Shown in pieces: positions 44,506 through 56,389 of a stretch of DNA of 64,000 nt (position 1 is the first letter of the stretch; every line of letters begins with the position of its first letter). The notes beneath the pieces were generated by a model. It worked only from the letters and a program-made list of their open reading frames with translations. It made no database searches and was not told the origin of the DNA. This DNA is from Calocera cornea HHB12733 (Eukaryota > Basidiomycota > Dacrymycetes > Dacrymycetales > Dacrymycetaceae). A program made the position numbers and the translations under genes. The stretch covers positions 1 through 64,000 of the forward strand of contig KV424077.1 of assembly GCA_001632435.1 (NCBI GenBank), read 5' to 3'.

Positions 44506-46060
44506 TCACGCAAACCCCAGGAGCCGGTTCGCCTCGCGCAGCAGGTCCTTCTCGCCCTTGGGCGCGCTCTCGTCGATCGGGAAGGGCGCAAAGCCCATCG
44601 CACGCTTGCCCTCCTCGGAGAGGATGTCCTCCTCGGTTGCCATGAGCGCGAACCCGGTCTCGGGCTTGATGTCCTTGCCGTAGTCGGGCGGCGTCGCACC
44701 CGTCTTGAAGGCCTCACGCTGGCGCGCCAGGTAGGACGCATTGCGCAGCGTCATGGGGCAGGCGGGGATGTACATGACGGACGAGTCGGAGGGGCCGTTG
44801 TGCTCCTCCTCGACGGCGTGGATGACATCTGCTTTCGGCTCAGCACATCCGCACACGGTAGGTATGTATCGATAGTCGCTACGCACCACAATGCCAGAAG
44901 ACCATGTCGCCCGGCAGCACGCGCGGCATGCACGTCATCGTGTCGTTCGTCCGGAGATGCGGGTGCGTGTCCTCGTTCAGCCGCATGCTCTTGGTGGGCA
45001 TCAGCCCAGGGTAGTGCGCCGTGTCCGGGTCGTACTCCCAGTTCTCGACCTGCATCGGGTCCAGGTCGGGCGACCGGAGGCGGAAGAAGGGGCGGAGCAC
45101 GACGTAGGCGTTTGACAGCTGCACGTTCGGGAACACTTTGAGCGTGCCTTCGCCAGGGCCGGTGTTGGACATGGCCAGCCAGCCTTGCCAGGAGCGGAAG
45201 ATGCTCGACTGGGATCCGGATCATTCTCATCAGCTGCTGGGAAGCAGGATGAAAGTGAGTGGGGACGCACCTGACCAGGCCGCTTGTGCATATTGTTCTC
45301 CGCCGGGATGCGCCCATCAACGACAAACGGATCATGCTCCCTCCACTGCCCCTTGAGCACGCTCGCAAAGCAGCTCCTCAGGCTATCGTCCGCCCACCGC
45401 TCGATCTTGGCCCCGTCGATGTGCGGCGGGTGGGCCTTCCACACCGGGTCGGTGCGGATGCGGAAGCGGTCGGCGTACGAGACGGGCGTGGAGAAGGAGA
45501 TGAGCAGGTTCGGGTCGCGCGGCGTCGTCCAGAGCGCGTTGAGCGCCTTGGTCACGGCCATCACGTTCGCGTCTGAGCGGGCTTGCACTTGGGACTTGGA
45601 CCAGCTGTGCGCGGTCAGCGCCTGGCCCGGCCTGTAGGAGGAGAGACGCGAGTACGCACTACATCTGGAAGAACTGCTTGTCGCCCTCGGGGAAGCCGTC
45701 CACCTGGGGGTTGGCCTTGATGTACTCCCTGAGCATGGCCTTCCACTTGAGCGCCTGCTCGTCCTCGACGACGTTGTGGACGACGACGCTGCCGACCTTC
45801 CTGATCGCGTCCTTCTGGGCGTCGGTGAGCGTGCCGAGGTCGGCAAAGTCCACCTCGGGGATGATGCTCGGGCCCTTGGCGAGGATCTCGTCGTGGGCGG
45901 CGGCGAGGGAGTGGATGAGGTCCGCCCAGCACGCCTTGATCGCCGCCTCGTCCGCGGGGTTGACGATGGCGCGCTTGAGCGGTGTGCCGTACTCGGGGTC
46001 GAAGGTGGCCTTGTCGGCCTCTGCGAGCCGTTCAGCGCGGGAAGGGGGAACGTCACCCAT
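44506..46060 (-). CDS. DUF1479 protein, probable Fe(II)/2-oxoglutarate-type dioxygenase
   Basis: The DUF1479 family (YbiU-like) has a double-stranded beta-helix fold like Fe(II) dioxygenases; its substrate is not established. The start is MGDVPPSRAERLAEADK at 46060. Recognisable parts are GSVVVHNVVEDEQALKWK, YIKANPQVDGFPEGDKQFFQ joined by an intron to WSKSQVQARSD, then HPPHIDGAKIERW, SCFASVLKGQW, GEGTLKVFPNVQLSNAYVVL, and LPGDMVFWHC followed by an exon with DVIHAVEEEHNG. The H-x-D and later H residues fit the metal site of this fold. The C terminus ends ANRLLGFA. About 480 residues, the usual length. Introns are short with GTGCGT-type donors. Confidence 0.88.
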
Positions 46061-47161
46061 ATCGAGTATATGCTATTCCTGATGGAGAAGACTACGGGAG
46101 AGAGAGAGCGGCAGGCGGGGGTGCAGCGTATCGGGCAGTCTTATAACGTGGGCTCAGCTGGCCGAGTCCGTGTCTGGAGACGGGCAGCAGACCTCGCCCT
46201 CACCGTGCGCCGCTCCTTCTAAATTTGGACATGCGCAGGGGGTCCGGTGCGGAGAAATCGGCCACTCCGCGGGGAAATCGCTCCCTCGCTGCGGCACTCC
46301 CGGCCCGTGGGCCGAGCGGCGCGTCATTCGTCAACATCCGCCACCCGCCTCGTATTGACGTCGGGCGGCACACATGCTGGTCGTACGGATACGGCAAGCT
46401 ATCCTTGCTCTTCTTGCGTGGTAGCCCTTGAAAGACCGGCTATGACGGCGAGAGCCGCGGCCGTGTATTCGGTGGAGGTCCCCTCTGGCCGGCAGTCCCG
46501 TTGGAAATCTCTCAGAGCAGTTTCCGCGCGCGCATAAGCTTTGCGGGCCAAGTATTGACCGACACCTCCAGGGCCCGTGAAAGGTAATCCTATTCTAAAT
46601 ATATGCAACGGGCCGCAATGAGCCTCCTAATAGCCTGGAGCTCAGTATCCCTGTGCTGTCCGAGGGAAGGAGATGCACATGCCGCCTCCACCGACAATGG
46701 TCTACAAACACAACAACGCCTTTCTGAACTTCTGGAATGAACCGAACGCCTCCTCTTCCTTCCTTCTTTGCGGATCCAGCGGGCCGGTTCAAGAATGGGG
46801 AATTCGACTCACTCCTTCGTCACAAGGTGGTTGTTGTTGACCATGGCCCGTCATTGTGCAGAGGTTGGACAACGTACAGGTGGGCCGCAGTCCAGGTTCA
46901 CCAATCTAACTACAATGCCGTACTACAAAACCATATCTGTAACCCCGTCATCCAGACCTCTCCAAGCCAAACCAAGTCATCTCAGTCTGTCGCGCTCTTC
47001 TCTCCCCTGAACCAGTACATGCCCTCTGTTTCACTACCCTGTCTTCGCCTCCCTGGAGGCCCCACTCTTCTCTCGGCTGTTTTCGCGGTTCAACACAGCA
47101 CTGTCAGCACAGCACTCATGCGGCGGCCGCGATACTGGATTATGAGAAACAACCCCAGCCT
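46061..47161. other. intergenic, nothing supported
   Basis: The left part is the promoter side of the DUF1479 gene. The remaining kilobase shows only frames without conserved motifs on either strand. Confidence 0.4.
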
Positions 47162-48470
47162 TCAAGCCCATCGATCCTGTCTGTCTCCCCGGTGTTCCCG
47201 CGTCTCCCATCTCCTCCTCTCTGTTCTCTCTCCCTCCTTGCCCACTTCCTGTTCCAAACACAGCATGCCATCCTTCCACTTGAGCGTGGTGCGGAAACAC
47301 CGAAAGCTCATGCCCGAACTGCCGAAGGACTCAACGCGTCCAGGTTGCTCACCAGGGAGTCGCGCACCTGTGGGCCCGAGTTGGCTCCAGCCACGGCAAT
47401 GTCCGAGTCGGTAGGCCGAGCCCCGGCGACCATGATCGCTGCAGCTATGAGAGGAAACGCAAACCCTGCCCACGCACCCCACTGGCCTACCCCGAACTGC
47501 CGAAGGACTCAACGCGCCCGGGTTGCTCACCAGGGAGTCGCGCTCCTGTGGGTCCGAGTTGGCTCCAGCCACGGCGATGTCCGAGTCGGTAGGCCGGGCC
47601 CCGGCGAACATGATCGCTGCAGCCATGAGAGGAAACGCAAACCCTGCCCACGCACCCCACTGGCCTACGACATTCGCCGGATCTTCCTCCGGCAGCATGC
47701 GCAATGCCGATTTTTCCGAGCTAACAACATGTGGAACAGCAGCGGGGGCACAAGCGAAGGAGATGAGCGTAACGACAGCCACACTACAGTGTACCCAAAC
47801 CCGCAGGGGGTAATCTGTGGACCGCAGGAAAACCCTGCAGGCGCTGGACATAAAGTAGGCGGGAACAAACACAAAAGGAACAAGTCCCATCTGGGAATAC
47901 GCATCCTGAAACGCTCGTAAAGCATCCAAGGCCATAAGCTGAGCATCTCCGGGATCGCGAATACGTAGACCGGTGTTTTGACAGTACTTCAAATATGCTG
48001 CCTCAGCCAAGAGAAACAAAATGGAGTCCTGACCAGGCTGGGCCGGGGTGAATCGCTTGTATATCTCGTAGCCGTCCACCAGAGCGCATAACAAGTTGAA
48101 GAAGAGCCACATTCCAAACACGCCCAGTCAGCCATCAGGTTTTCGAATAACCTTGGCCCAGGTCAACACTGGAATCCCGGCCATTGCGCAGGTCCAGCAG
48201 ATGTGGTGTGTGACCAGGACTTCCAGGTCCAGAAAGTCGCTCCGCTGATGGCCGATCAGCACACCCGCATGAAGTGCAGCGACGCTCGCGTAGATCATGG
48301 CCGCTGCCAGCATCCCACCCGAGAAGAACTCGAGGCGCTGGGAGAGGAAGGCGGCCGAGCAGGAGGACGTAGAGAAGCGCCCGTTGGAGAAGGGCGTATT
48401 GGCCGCTGATCGGATATACGCATATCATGCCGGCAATTTGCGTAGAGCTGGAAATTGCGACATCCATCGT
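47162..48470 (-). pseudogene. decayed multi-pass membrane-protein gene
   Basis: The start MDVAISSSTQIAG at 48470 leads to ISGQYALLQRALLYVLLL, a first membrane helix typical of a widespread uncharacterised agaricomycete membrane family. The continuation AAFLSQRLEFFSGGMLAAAM is in another frame, so about one base has been gained near 48350-48362. Further on, VIRKPDG is followed by a TGA and then, in the same frame, LGVFGMWLFFNLL, so there is a premature stop at about 48132. The last part has FVPAYFMSSACRVFL, VWVHCSVAVVTLISF and WAGFAFPLMAAAIMF helices. The 3' end carries a 178-bp tandem duplication that pushes the C terminus out of frame. Three independent lesions make loss of function likely. 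Confidence 0.7.
47313..47668. repeat. 178-bp tandem duplication
   Basis: 47313-47490 and 47491-47668 are near-identical copies, both starting CCCGAACTGCCGAAGG and ending CCCCACTGGCCTAC, with only scattered substitutions. 178 is not a multiple of three, so translation of the second copy changes frame. The few differences imply a recent event. Confidence 0.92.
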
Positions 48471-48800
48471 GCCGTGGTGATGTGGTGATGTGGGGAGAGT
48501 GGAAAGGCAAAGAGGCGCCGACCGGAGCGACTAGGGACTGCACGTAGACATCCGGTGAGAGAGGATCGCGTGACTGCACCCTGAGGACCTTCTTTCTTAT
48601 CGGAGATGCGTCACGCACAAGTGACATTGCTAATATACCGCCACAATTGTCGTCTTCTGAGAGACGCGATGGAGGCCTTTTAACCTGGTATTAAGCGGGT
48701 TCGATGCGGTATGACTACAATACAAGGTGTGCACAATGAGAGCTGTAGATGTCGCATGTAGTGCCGGTGAGGCACAGCAGATGTCAAGCCGAACAAGACC

Positions 48801-48850
48801 GAAAGAAAAGAAAGAAAGAAAGAAAGGACGAAAGAAAGAAAGAAAGAGAA
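48801..48850. repeat. (GAAA)n microsatellite
   Basis: An imperfect run of GAAA units on the plus strand just beyond the 3' end of the GATA-factor gene. It produces a spurious Lys/Glu/Arg-rich frame. Confidence 0.9.
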
Positions 48851-48923
48851 CAGACTCTGAGAAAAATCCCCGCACAAGAAGCACTCCGACAGCTGGCACA
48901 GCTCGCACAGCGGAAACGGCCGC

Positions 48924-51900
48924 TCACACCATCGACTTTCTCCGCCTCCTGCTCGTGCCGCCGAACGCCTTGTCGGCCGTCGCGCTCAGATCCTCAGGCT
49001 CAGCAGCGCGCACCTCGCGCACCCACGCGTCCATCTCCCCGCGCTCGCGCCACATGCCCGGCGGCTCGCGCTGCGTCCAGCAGGCATTGTTCTTCCACCT
49101 CCGCGGGCTGTTGTCCGTGTACCGGTCCGGTACCCAGGACGCTTGCGAGAGGTCGAACGAGATGGCTACTGCGACGAGCGGCTGCCTGAGGGGAGAGGCG
49201 CGCGAGGGGGCGGGGGAGAGCATGGCCGCGGCGCGCTGGGAGGCCTGGGAGCCGTTCAGGATGGAGGAGAGGCAGGGCGAGGGCGGCTCGTTGATGAACA
49301 CGAACTCTTCGTCGCTGTGCTGCGTGAGCGGGGTGAGGGGTAGGGTGCTGATGGTGGAGCTTGGCGAGCCTGGCGGGCCGGGCCCGTCAGGCTGCTCTTC
49401 CGAGGCGTCGACGGGGAGAGGGCGACCCTGCGAGTGCATCCTGGTGGTGTGGGAGGAGGAGGTGAGGAGGTCGACGGTGCGGCGCACGGTCTGCTCGTCC
49501 TCTTGCGGCCATATCCGGTAGGCAGTATCGAGTGGGCTCACGTCGGCTTTCGAGAATATCACTATCGCAAGCACGGTCAGATCCTCCCTTGATGCAAGAC
49601 TAGGCAATGTCACGCACGCTCCAACCACGTAGGCAGCTTGGACAGCGGGGAGTATGGTGCACCTAGGAATCCAAACGCGCCTTTGGGAATCACGAATTCT
49701 ACAACCGCCTCGCGTCAGTCCCCGTCCTACATGACGCAGTTGTGATGCCGGAAGGCAGGACTCACGCTTATGCCTCGACACATGGAACGACGCCTTCCTC
49801 CGCTTCCTCTCGGGGGACTCTTCCGCTTCGTGCACTATCGCCTCGCGTCAGCCCCAATTCGGAAATTCGGAACGCAGCTGTACAGCCCAGGCAGGCGGAG
49901 GAAGGAGAAGAGCAAGGCGCACGCACCATCCACAAACCCCGCCGGGGCATACCCGAGCGCATCAACGCCCTTCCACTCCCACGTCTTCCAGCGGTACTCG
50001 AGCGCGCGCTGCACGCGCATCTCCTCCGCCTCCGCCTCCGCGCCGGCCCCGAGCTCAGCAGCCTCCAGCTTCACCTGCACCAGCGCGTCTTCCTCCTTCT
50101 CCGTGCGCGAGCGTTTACGCGGGAGGCCGGAGGCAGAGGCGGAGGCGCGGTTCAGCGACGCACGTTTACCGCCCCTGCCGCGCCCGCTCGGCGTTGCTGC
50201 CGATGCTGAGGCGGAGGTCGAGGGCGGGGCGGAGGTCGAGGCGGAGGCGCTGCGCCTGAGCTCGGGCGTGCGCGTCGCGCTCTTGCTGCTCCACCGGTTG
50301 CGCTTCCTGCTTCCTTTCTTCAGCAGGTGCTCGGGCCTGTACTGACCCTGCATCGCCAAACTCGATCAGCACCCGATTCCTATCGCATAGAGTGTGGCGG
50401 GAGAAAGCGATTGAACAAGCAGAAAGGAACGACGCGGCCAGGCAGGGCATGGGAGGGAAAGGCAGGGAAAAGACAGGAGAGCGAACGGAGCAGAACGCAC
50501 ATCATGCGTGACCTCATACTGCGCGCACGCGTTGCACAGCTGCTCGCCCGTGCTCTTGCGCGTGCGCCAGAGCGGCGTGCTCGTGACTTCGCAGTGGACG
50601 CAGACGGGGGCCAGCGCCTGATCCTCCGGGGCCTCCGGCGCGTCCGGCGCTTCCTGGGGGTCCGGCACTTCCGCGGCGGGCCCGAGCTGGATGGACACGG
50701 GGGAGAATGGCTGCTGTGCTGGTGGGGCGGTGTGGGGCGGGGAGACGAGCGCGGTGATCCCGTCTTCTGGTTCGTCTAGGGATTGCGTGTATGCGCATCA
50801 TCAGTCAGTAAGGGGCTGCGGGGGCGAGCAAGTTGGAAGCAGGCGCACCGTCCAGGTCGATCATCGTGCTCCTCTTGCGCGCGGCCCGGGCGGGCGTGGC
50901 CAGCTCGTCCGCGTTGCTCGGCGTTATAGGCGTCGCGGGCGCCGGGGGAGGCGTGATGGGCGGCTGGGTGTTGATGTTTACGAGCGGCTGGACGGGGATC
51001 GGTTCGCGCTCGCGCTCGACGGCGAAGCCGGGCTCAGAGTCGGGCGGGTGTTGGAGTGGGAGTGGGAGTTGGCTCGGCAGCTCGCGATCGAGCTGCAGCG
51101 CCTGCGCGAGGTTGGCGCCGTGCAGCAGGTCCCGCGGCATGGGGGATTCGCTCTGTAGGACGAGGCGGGCGTTTCCGCGTGCTCTGCCTGTTGGAGCTAT
51201 GAGCGCGTGGACGGGTATGCGTGAGGGGGGAAGGGGCGTACGCGCATGCTCGCCGATGTCCAGCAGCTTGTCGGCTAGCTCTGCCTCGCTCGCGTGGGGC
51301 GGTAGGCCGGCCCAGACGCGCAGGTAGCCGAGGAGGCGGTCTGACTCGCCAAACGCGAGCCTCACGGGCGTCGCCGTACAGTCCGCCTACGACAGCAACA
51401 GCGCGTCAGCGATGCCTCCCAGTTCACAATAGTAAGGAAAGGAGACGGGACGGGACGCACCAATGGGTCCCAATGCGCCCTGACGGTGACCTCGGCCCAC
51501 GCGGGATAATGGACCCAGGCCTCGCCGGCCTCCCAGGCGGGGACGGTGCGGAGCCTTCCGAATCCGGGTGCGCCGCCGCGGGCGTGGTCGTGGAGGGGGA
51601 AGAAGAGCTGGGGGAGGTAGGGCCGGCCGTGGGCGTCTGCGGGGATGTTGGGGTTTCCCGGGTGGTCCGGCTGGTGCGGGGATGTCGGGGCGGGGATGTG
51701 CCGCAGGATGGGGAGGACGGTGAGCGTGGACCAGGTGGTGAGGTCGCTGCTTCCTGCTGCGCTCTGGGGCGGGCAGGGCGGGGCGGGGAGGGTGTAGGTG
51801 ATCGGGGAGGTGGTGGGCGGGCGCGGGGCTGTGGTGGAGGACCAAACGACGCACGCGACGGGCGTGGCTGCGCAGTGTACGTGCGGGCGCCATGGCTCGA

Positions 51901-52096
51901 GGGTGCGTGCGGTGAGGAGTGTGCCGCGGGCGACGCGGGCGCCGACGTCTGCGTTCCAGTTCATGCGCGTTGGGCGGGCGCGGGCGGGGGCGGGGGCGGG
52001 GAGGGCGTGCGATAGGGGTGCGGGTGGGTGGCGTTGGGGGTGGTGCGGGTGGGGAGGGGGAGGGCGGGGAACGCTGGCGCCTGCTCCGGGCTGCAT
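48924..52096 (-). CDS. GATA-type zinc-finger transcription factor
   Basis: This long multi-exon gene probably encodes a nuclear DNA-binding regulator. It starts MQPGAGASVPRPPPP at 52096, then has a Pro-rich region with a conserved-looking core (TRMNWNADVGARVARGTLL), LAFGESDRLLGYLRVWAGLP and LDIGEHARTPLPPSRIPVHA. The finger is CVHC-x18-CNAC with STPLWRTRKSTGEQL between the pairs, which is the fungal x18 GATA form. It is spliced to GQYRPEHLLKKGSRKRNRW, a basic tail. Later exons give LEYRWKTWEWKGVDALGYAP, ERKRRKASFHVSRHK, FVIPKGAFGFLGAPYSPLSK and a Ser/Pro-rich C terminus ending SRRRRKSMV. Most introns were joined in phase, but I did not verify the two most N-terminal junctions. Which GATA factor it is cannot be told from sequence alone. 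Confidence 0.8.
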
Positions 52097-52680
52097 TAGC
52101 GCTGCATGTGTGGGCGAGGGCGACCGGTGAGCAGGGCGGTGGTCGTGCTGTCTGCTCCCCAGCTGCTCGCTGCGTGCTCTGTCAGTGCTCCTCGTCTCGC
52201 TCGTCGTCGTCGTCGTCGTCGTCGGTAGCAGGTGCGGCGCGGTGTGTGGGTTAGACGGCGTGCGTGGGGAGAGCGGAGAGCGTGGACGGGGTGCTGTTCA
52301 CGGGCGTGCGGGCGTGCGGGCCATATGATGCGGGATCGGGCCCTCGGACCCTGCCGGACTTGGTGCACTCCCGGGGGCAATATTAATATGACCGCGTTCA
52401 TTGCACTACACTGCCGAAGGGAGCAAGGAGATGTTCTGATTACGCTTAACGCTTCACGCTTCACGCTGTCGAGTGGAGCTGGAGCTGGAGCTGGGGGGAA
52501 GGTATATGCACTGACTACGCCAAAGAGGGATATAACGGACTACAAGGCGCGAATAAGGATATTCTCTCTCTCTCTCTCAGCTCTCTCTCTACTGCCCCTC
52601 GACTGTCTCTCTGCAGCTGGAACCGGAGCTGGACTTGGAGTGGGTACGCCCGCTCGCCCGCACCTGGTCTACAGCCGCAG
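52097..52680. other. intergenic, promoter of the GATA factor
   Basis: Contains a CGT/GTC trinucleotide run near 52205 and a TC dinucleotide run at 52561-52580, both common in fungal promoters. No gene supported. Confidence 0.45.
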
Positions 52681-55600
52681 CTACTGGGCACCTCCATTCC
52701 CGCTGCCGTTCCCCGCAAACGGCGCGAGCATCTCCCTGCCCTCGAGGATCCTCCTCGTGAGCGTGCTCACATTCGCGTCCGCGACGATGACCTCTTCCGC
52801 GAACTCGATCCCGAACGCCTCTTGCACACCCAGCGCGATCCGCTTCGCCTGGTCCTCGCTGTAGAAGCGGAAGTCCTCCGCGTCCCGCACGGGCTCCAAG
52901 CCCGAGCCCGAGCCCGCGTCCGCCGACGACGCGCGCGAGGAGGGCGGGAGGGCGCAGGCCGGGATCAGCGCTGGGTCGCTGTCCAGCCCGAGCACGACGA
53001 TCTTGGCCAGGCTCGCGTGCACGCTGTCGTAGTCGAAGGACGCGGGCCGGTCCACTGCCGCGCCGTCAGCACCGCTCCGCCGCGACGGGACAAGGCGGGG
53101 CTTACCGTAGATCTCGAACGGCGCCGACACGGCCATGACGTTGTACATCCCGTCATGGTGGTACCTGAGCTCGTAGCTGCCCGTCCGCCATGGCAGCGCC
53201 TTGCCCCGGAACACCACCTCCCCGTCCTCCTGCACCGCGGCCCCAGGCCGCTCGTTGTGCAGCGCCGTGTCGCCGTCCCACTCCTCGTCGACGACGGGCC
53301 GCCAGTGGCCCTGCGAGTTGACCTCCGTCACCGCCCGCGAGCGGTTCGCCCCGAGCCGGTACAGCCCGATCCAGTCCCGCCGCGAGTGGTTCGGCGGCGC
53401 GTTCCACCGCACGTGGATCGGCTCGCCGAGGTGCCACCGGAGGGGCCCGTCGGACGGCGGCAGCAGCGTCAGCGCGTACTTCGTCCTGTCGTACGAGGAC
53501 AGGTTGCTCGACACGCGCGGGAGGATCAGCCGGCTCTTCGAGTGCTCGATCAGGGACCGCGTCTCCTGCATGACCTCGACCAGCTTCGGCTGGGCTGCAG
53601 GGCGATGAGATGATGCAACCACGTCTGATACGAGGACTTACACTTGGCGAGGAACTCTTCGAACGCATCCGCCGTCTCCTCGAACGCCTTCTCGAGCGTC
53701 TCCCGCACCTCCTCGGCGACCTTCTTGATCTCCGGTGCCTGCTTCGCCAGACGCGACTCGAGCAGCTTTGCGTTCTTCGTCGCGACCTTCCTGATCGTCC
53801 TCGTGAACCCCGCCTCCTTCCTCAGAGAGTCACCGTACAACTTCTTCATATGCGGCATCTCAACGGCTGACAGGAACCACCAGTGGGCCAAGTGCGAGAT
53901 GACAGCGAGCGCGAACACGAGCTTGCTCCCGCTGAGCAGGGACAGGCCCCAGACGGCAGCGCCGCTCATCGACTTCTCGGGGTTATTGAGGTACCGGTAG
54001 ATGCCGGAGTAGTCCAGCTGGACGGGGTAGTCCTCGATGAAGAAGTCGCCGAAGAACCAGCCGAAGAGACCGAGGACTTTGAAGGACTCGCTGGCGGTCC
54101 AGATATGCAGGAAGACCAGGAACTGTACGACGTCAGCGAGGAACAGCATGGAATAAGGGGGAAGACGCACGAAGCCGAGCGTGTGACGGAGGAGCTCGCC
54201 GCCGACCGTCCAGTTGACTGGGATGTGGTACGTCTTCAGCACCAGTGCACCAAATGAAGCTGTGATGAGGTGAGTAGCAGTCAACACGCAGAAACGGGTT
54301 CGAGCGTACTGTAAGTCATGCACAAGCTCAAATTGTACATGCTCTTCCAGTTATCGAACGCCTCCTCGATCGCGCGCTTCGCACCCTCCTCGCCACGGAA
54401 ATGGTAGTGCTTGATGAAGTGCCTAACGATCCATTTGCGCTCGCTCTGCGCTTTTAGCAGTAGGCCGAGGCCGAAGGAGTGGAATAGCCGCCAAGCGAGC
54501 GCGTGCACGAAGAAGGAGATCAGGCAGCCGCGCTCGGATAACCTGGGCAAGACCAGGGGCAGGAAGAGCGCATAGCCGAGGAGCACGACGAGGGTGAAGT
54601 CGCTGGATCTGCGTACATGTCAGCATTTCCTTAGGTGCTTCAGGAAAAGCCTGAGCTCACCTCAGCAGATCCAGGTTGAACAGTATCACCGCATCCTTGT
54701 GGAAGTAGCGGTTCATCAGGTCATGCTGGGTCACGATCTCGACCGGCTTCTCGTCCATGCTGCTGTGCTTTGAACTGGGTGTCATCCTGCCCGACCTGGG
54801 TGTGGTCATGCTCTCGTGCTCGCGTGGCTCGTCCTCGCTCTCCGTCGTCTCTGCCTCGGTGATGTCGGGCGTGTCGGCGATGGAGAAGCTGGAGGCGCTC
54901 CTGCGGTGCCCGGGGATCGGCTCCGTCCGGCGCTTGACGAGCGGCGTGCGCTGGGCAATCATCTTCTTCTGCCCGTACGTCCTGGCGATATGCGGGTTCT
55001 CGAAGTACAGCAGGAAGCCGAACTGCGCCGCGTGAGCCGCGAGGCTGACGAACATGACCGTGTAGCTGCCGACAATGAGCGAGAGGCCGTAGTACCCCGC
55101 ATACCCGACAGAGTACATCGGGTGTGGCGCCATCTCGAACACGCCGTCGAAGACGAGGTTGCCACGCGCGAAGAAGACGTCGCCCCAGTACCAGCCGTAG
55201 TCTTTGACGACGTGATGGGCCTCGGTCTTGACCCACCAGTTGAAAGCGATGAGGGCGAAGCCGCAGATCCAGCTATGGGAGATGATCAGTGTGAATAACG
55301 GACTGCAGCGACGGGGAAGCGCACCGGAGCACATGCATCGTCATGGAGAGGTTATTGGGTACCCGGAAATGCGAGAAGGCGAACATACAATAGGCGACAA
55401 AGTCACTGGATGGAGATATGTTAACTGAGGTGACGAATCGAGGTAGGCTAGGGCGCACTTCAACAGGATGATGTCGACGAACTGACGGAAGATAAGCCAG
55501 GTATTGTACTCTATGGGAAGTGTCTGAACGTTTGTCAGTCACTTTATACTGATTCAGAGGCTCAAGCGTGCTCACATCAAAGTCATAGTCCTTGCCCATC

Positions 55601-56153
55601 TTGCCCGCGAGCTGCTTCTGGATCCACGCAGCGACCTGGGGTCTCCGCTTCTTGTCCATCCACCCGCGCTTCTTGACCTCCCTGACGATCCACTTCTTCT
55701 TGCTCTGCTGGGTGAGAACCCAGCCGAGCCCCGCATCGTACGCCGTCCTCCAGAAAGTGAAGTAGAGCACGAAAAGCGTCTGGGAGACATTGCGTGGGAG
55801 GACGAGGAAGAGGATGATCTGGGCGCTGAGGGTGAAGAGCGTGAGGGCGTCGAGGTGGGACTTTGGCTGCCGGGGGTCGAAGAGGGAAGTGAGCACATCA
55901 TGCGTCGTCGGCACGCGGAATACTGCGAAGCGGGGCAAGCGTGTCAGTGGGATGCTCGGGCATGCGGGGTAAGAGGGGTGGAAAAATTACCGGTTCCGTC
56001 GGGCGTCTTGCCCCATATTATTTCCTCTTTCGGCTTGTCGTCCTCCAGCGCCTGTTCAGGCTCATCCACTATGGCAGACCCATCGGCTACCTTAGTGGTA
56101 TTGCGTTGTTTGAGGCCGGAAGTTGGCTGCTGTGCGCTCGGGACGGCCGCCAT
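52681..56153 (-). CDS. CHO2: phosphatidylethanolamine N-methyltransferase
   Basis: CHO2 (PEM1) carries out the first S-adenosylmethionine-dependent methylation of phosphatidylethanolamine toward phosphatidylcholine in the endoplasmic reticulum. It starts [18 protein letters not shown] at 56153, splices to [17 protein letters not shown], and contains many membrane helices. Diagnostic parts include [57 protein letters not shown] (first methyltransferase repeat), then after an acidic Ser-rich loop [38 protein letters not shown] and [19 protein letters not shown] (second repeat). The long soluble C-terminal part has [20 protein letters not shown] and [17 protein letters not shown]. The duplicated methyltransferase core and total of about 950 residues fit CHO2 and exclude the small OPI3 enzyme. 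About eight short introns. Confidence 0.95.
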
Positions 56154-56389
56154 ATTCGACGTGACGGGGGCAAGAGGGCTTCACGGGTCACACGAGCATT
56201 AACGCCCTTCAAGATAGACGTCCGCGTGGCCGGGTCTCCGAGGCCCGTGAAAGTAGGCGGCGGTGCTGATCTGTCTCAAAGACATCAAGGGTTCTCGGCT
56301 TCCTTTCTTGCCCGTCCCTTGCGCAAGTTCATAAGAAGACAATCCGCGGACGATCAGGATTTGGGCTCTTTGCTTCCGCTGCTCCTTCT

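Noticed and set aside
50514..52130. Several overlapping plus- and minus-strand frames in the GATA-factor region read as separate genes
   Set aside because: Only one minus-strand path contains the CVHC...CNAC finger and splices in phase; the others are Gly/Arg- or Pro/His-rich shadows.
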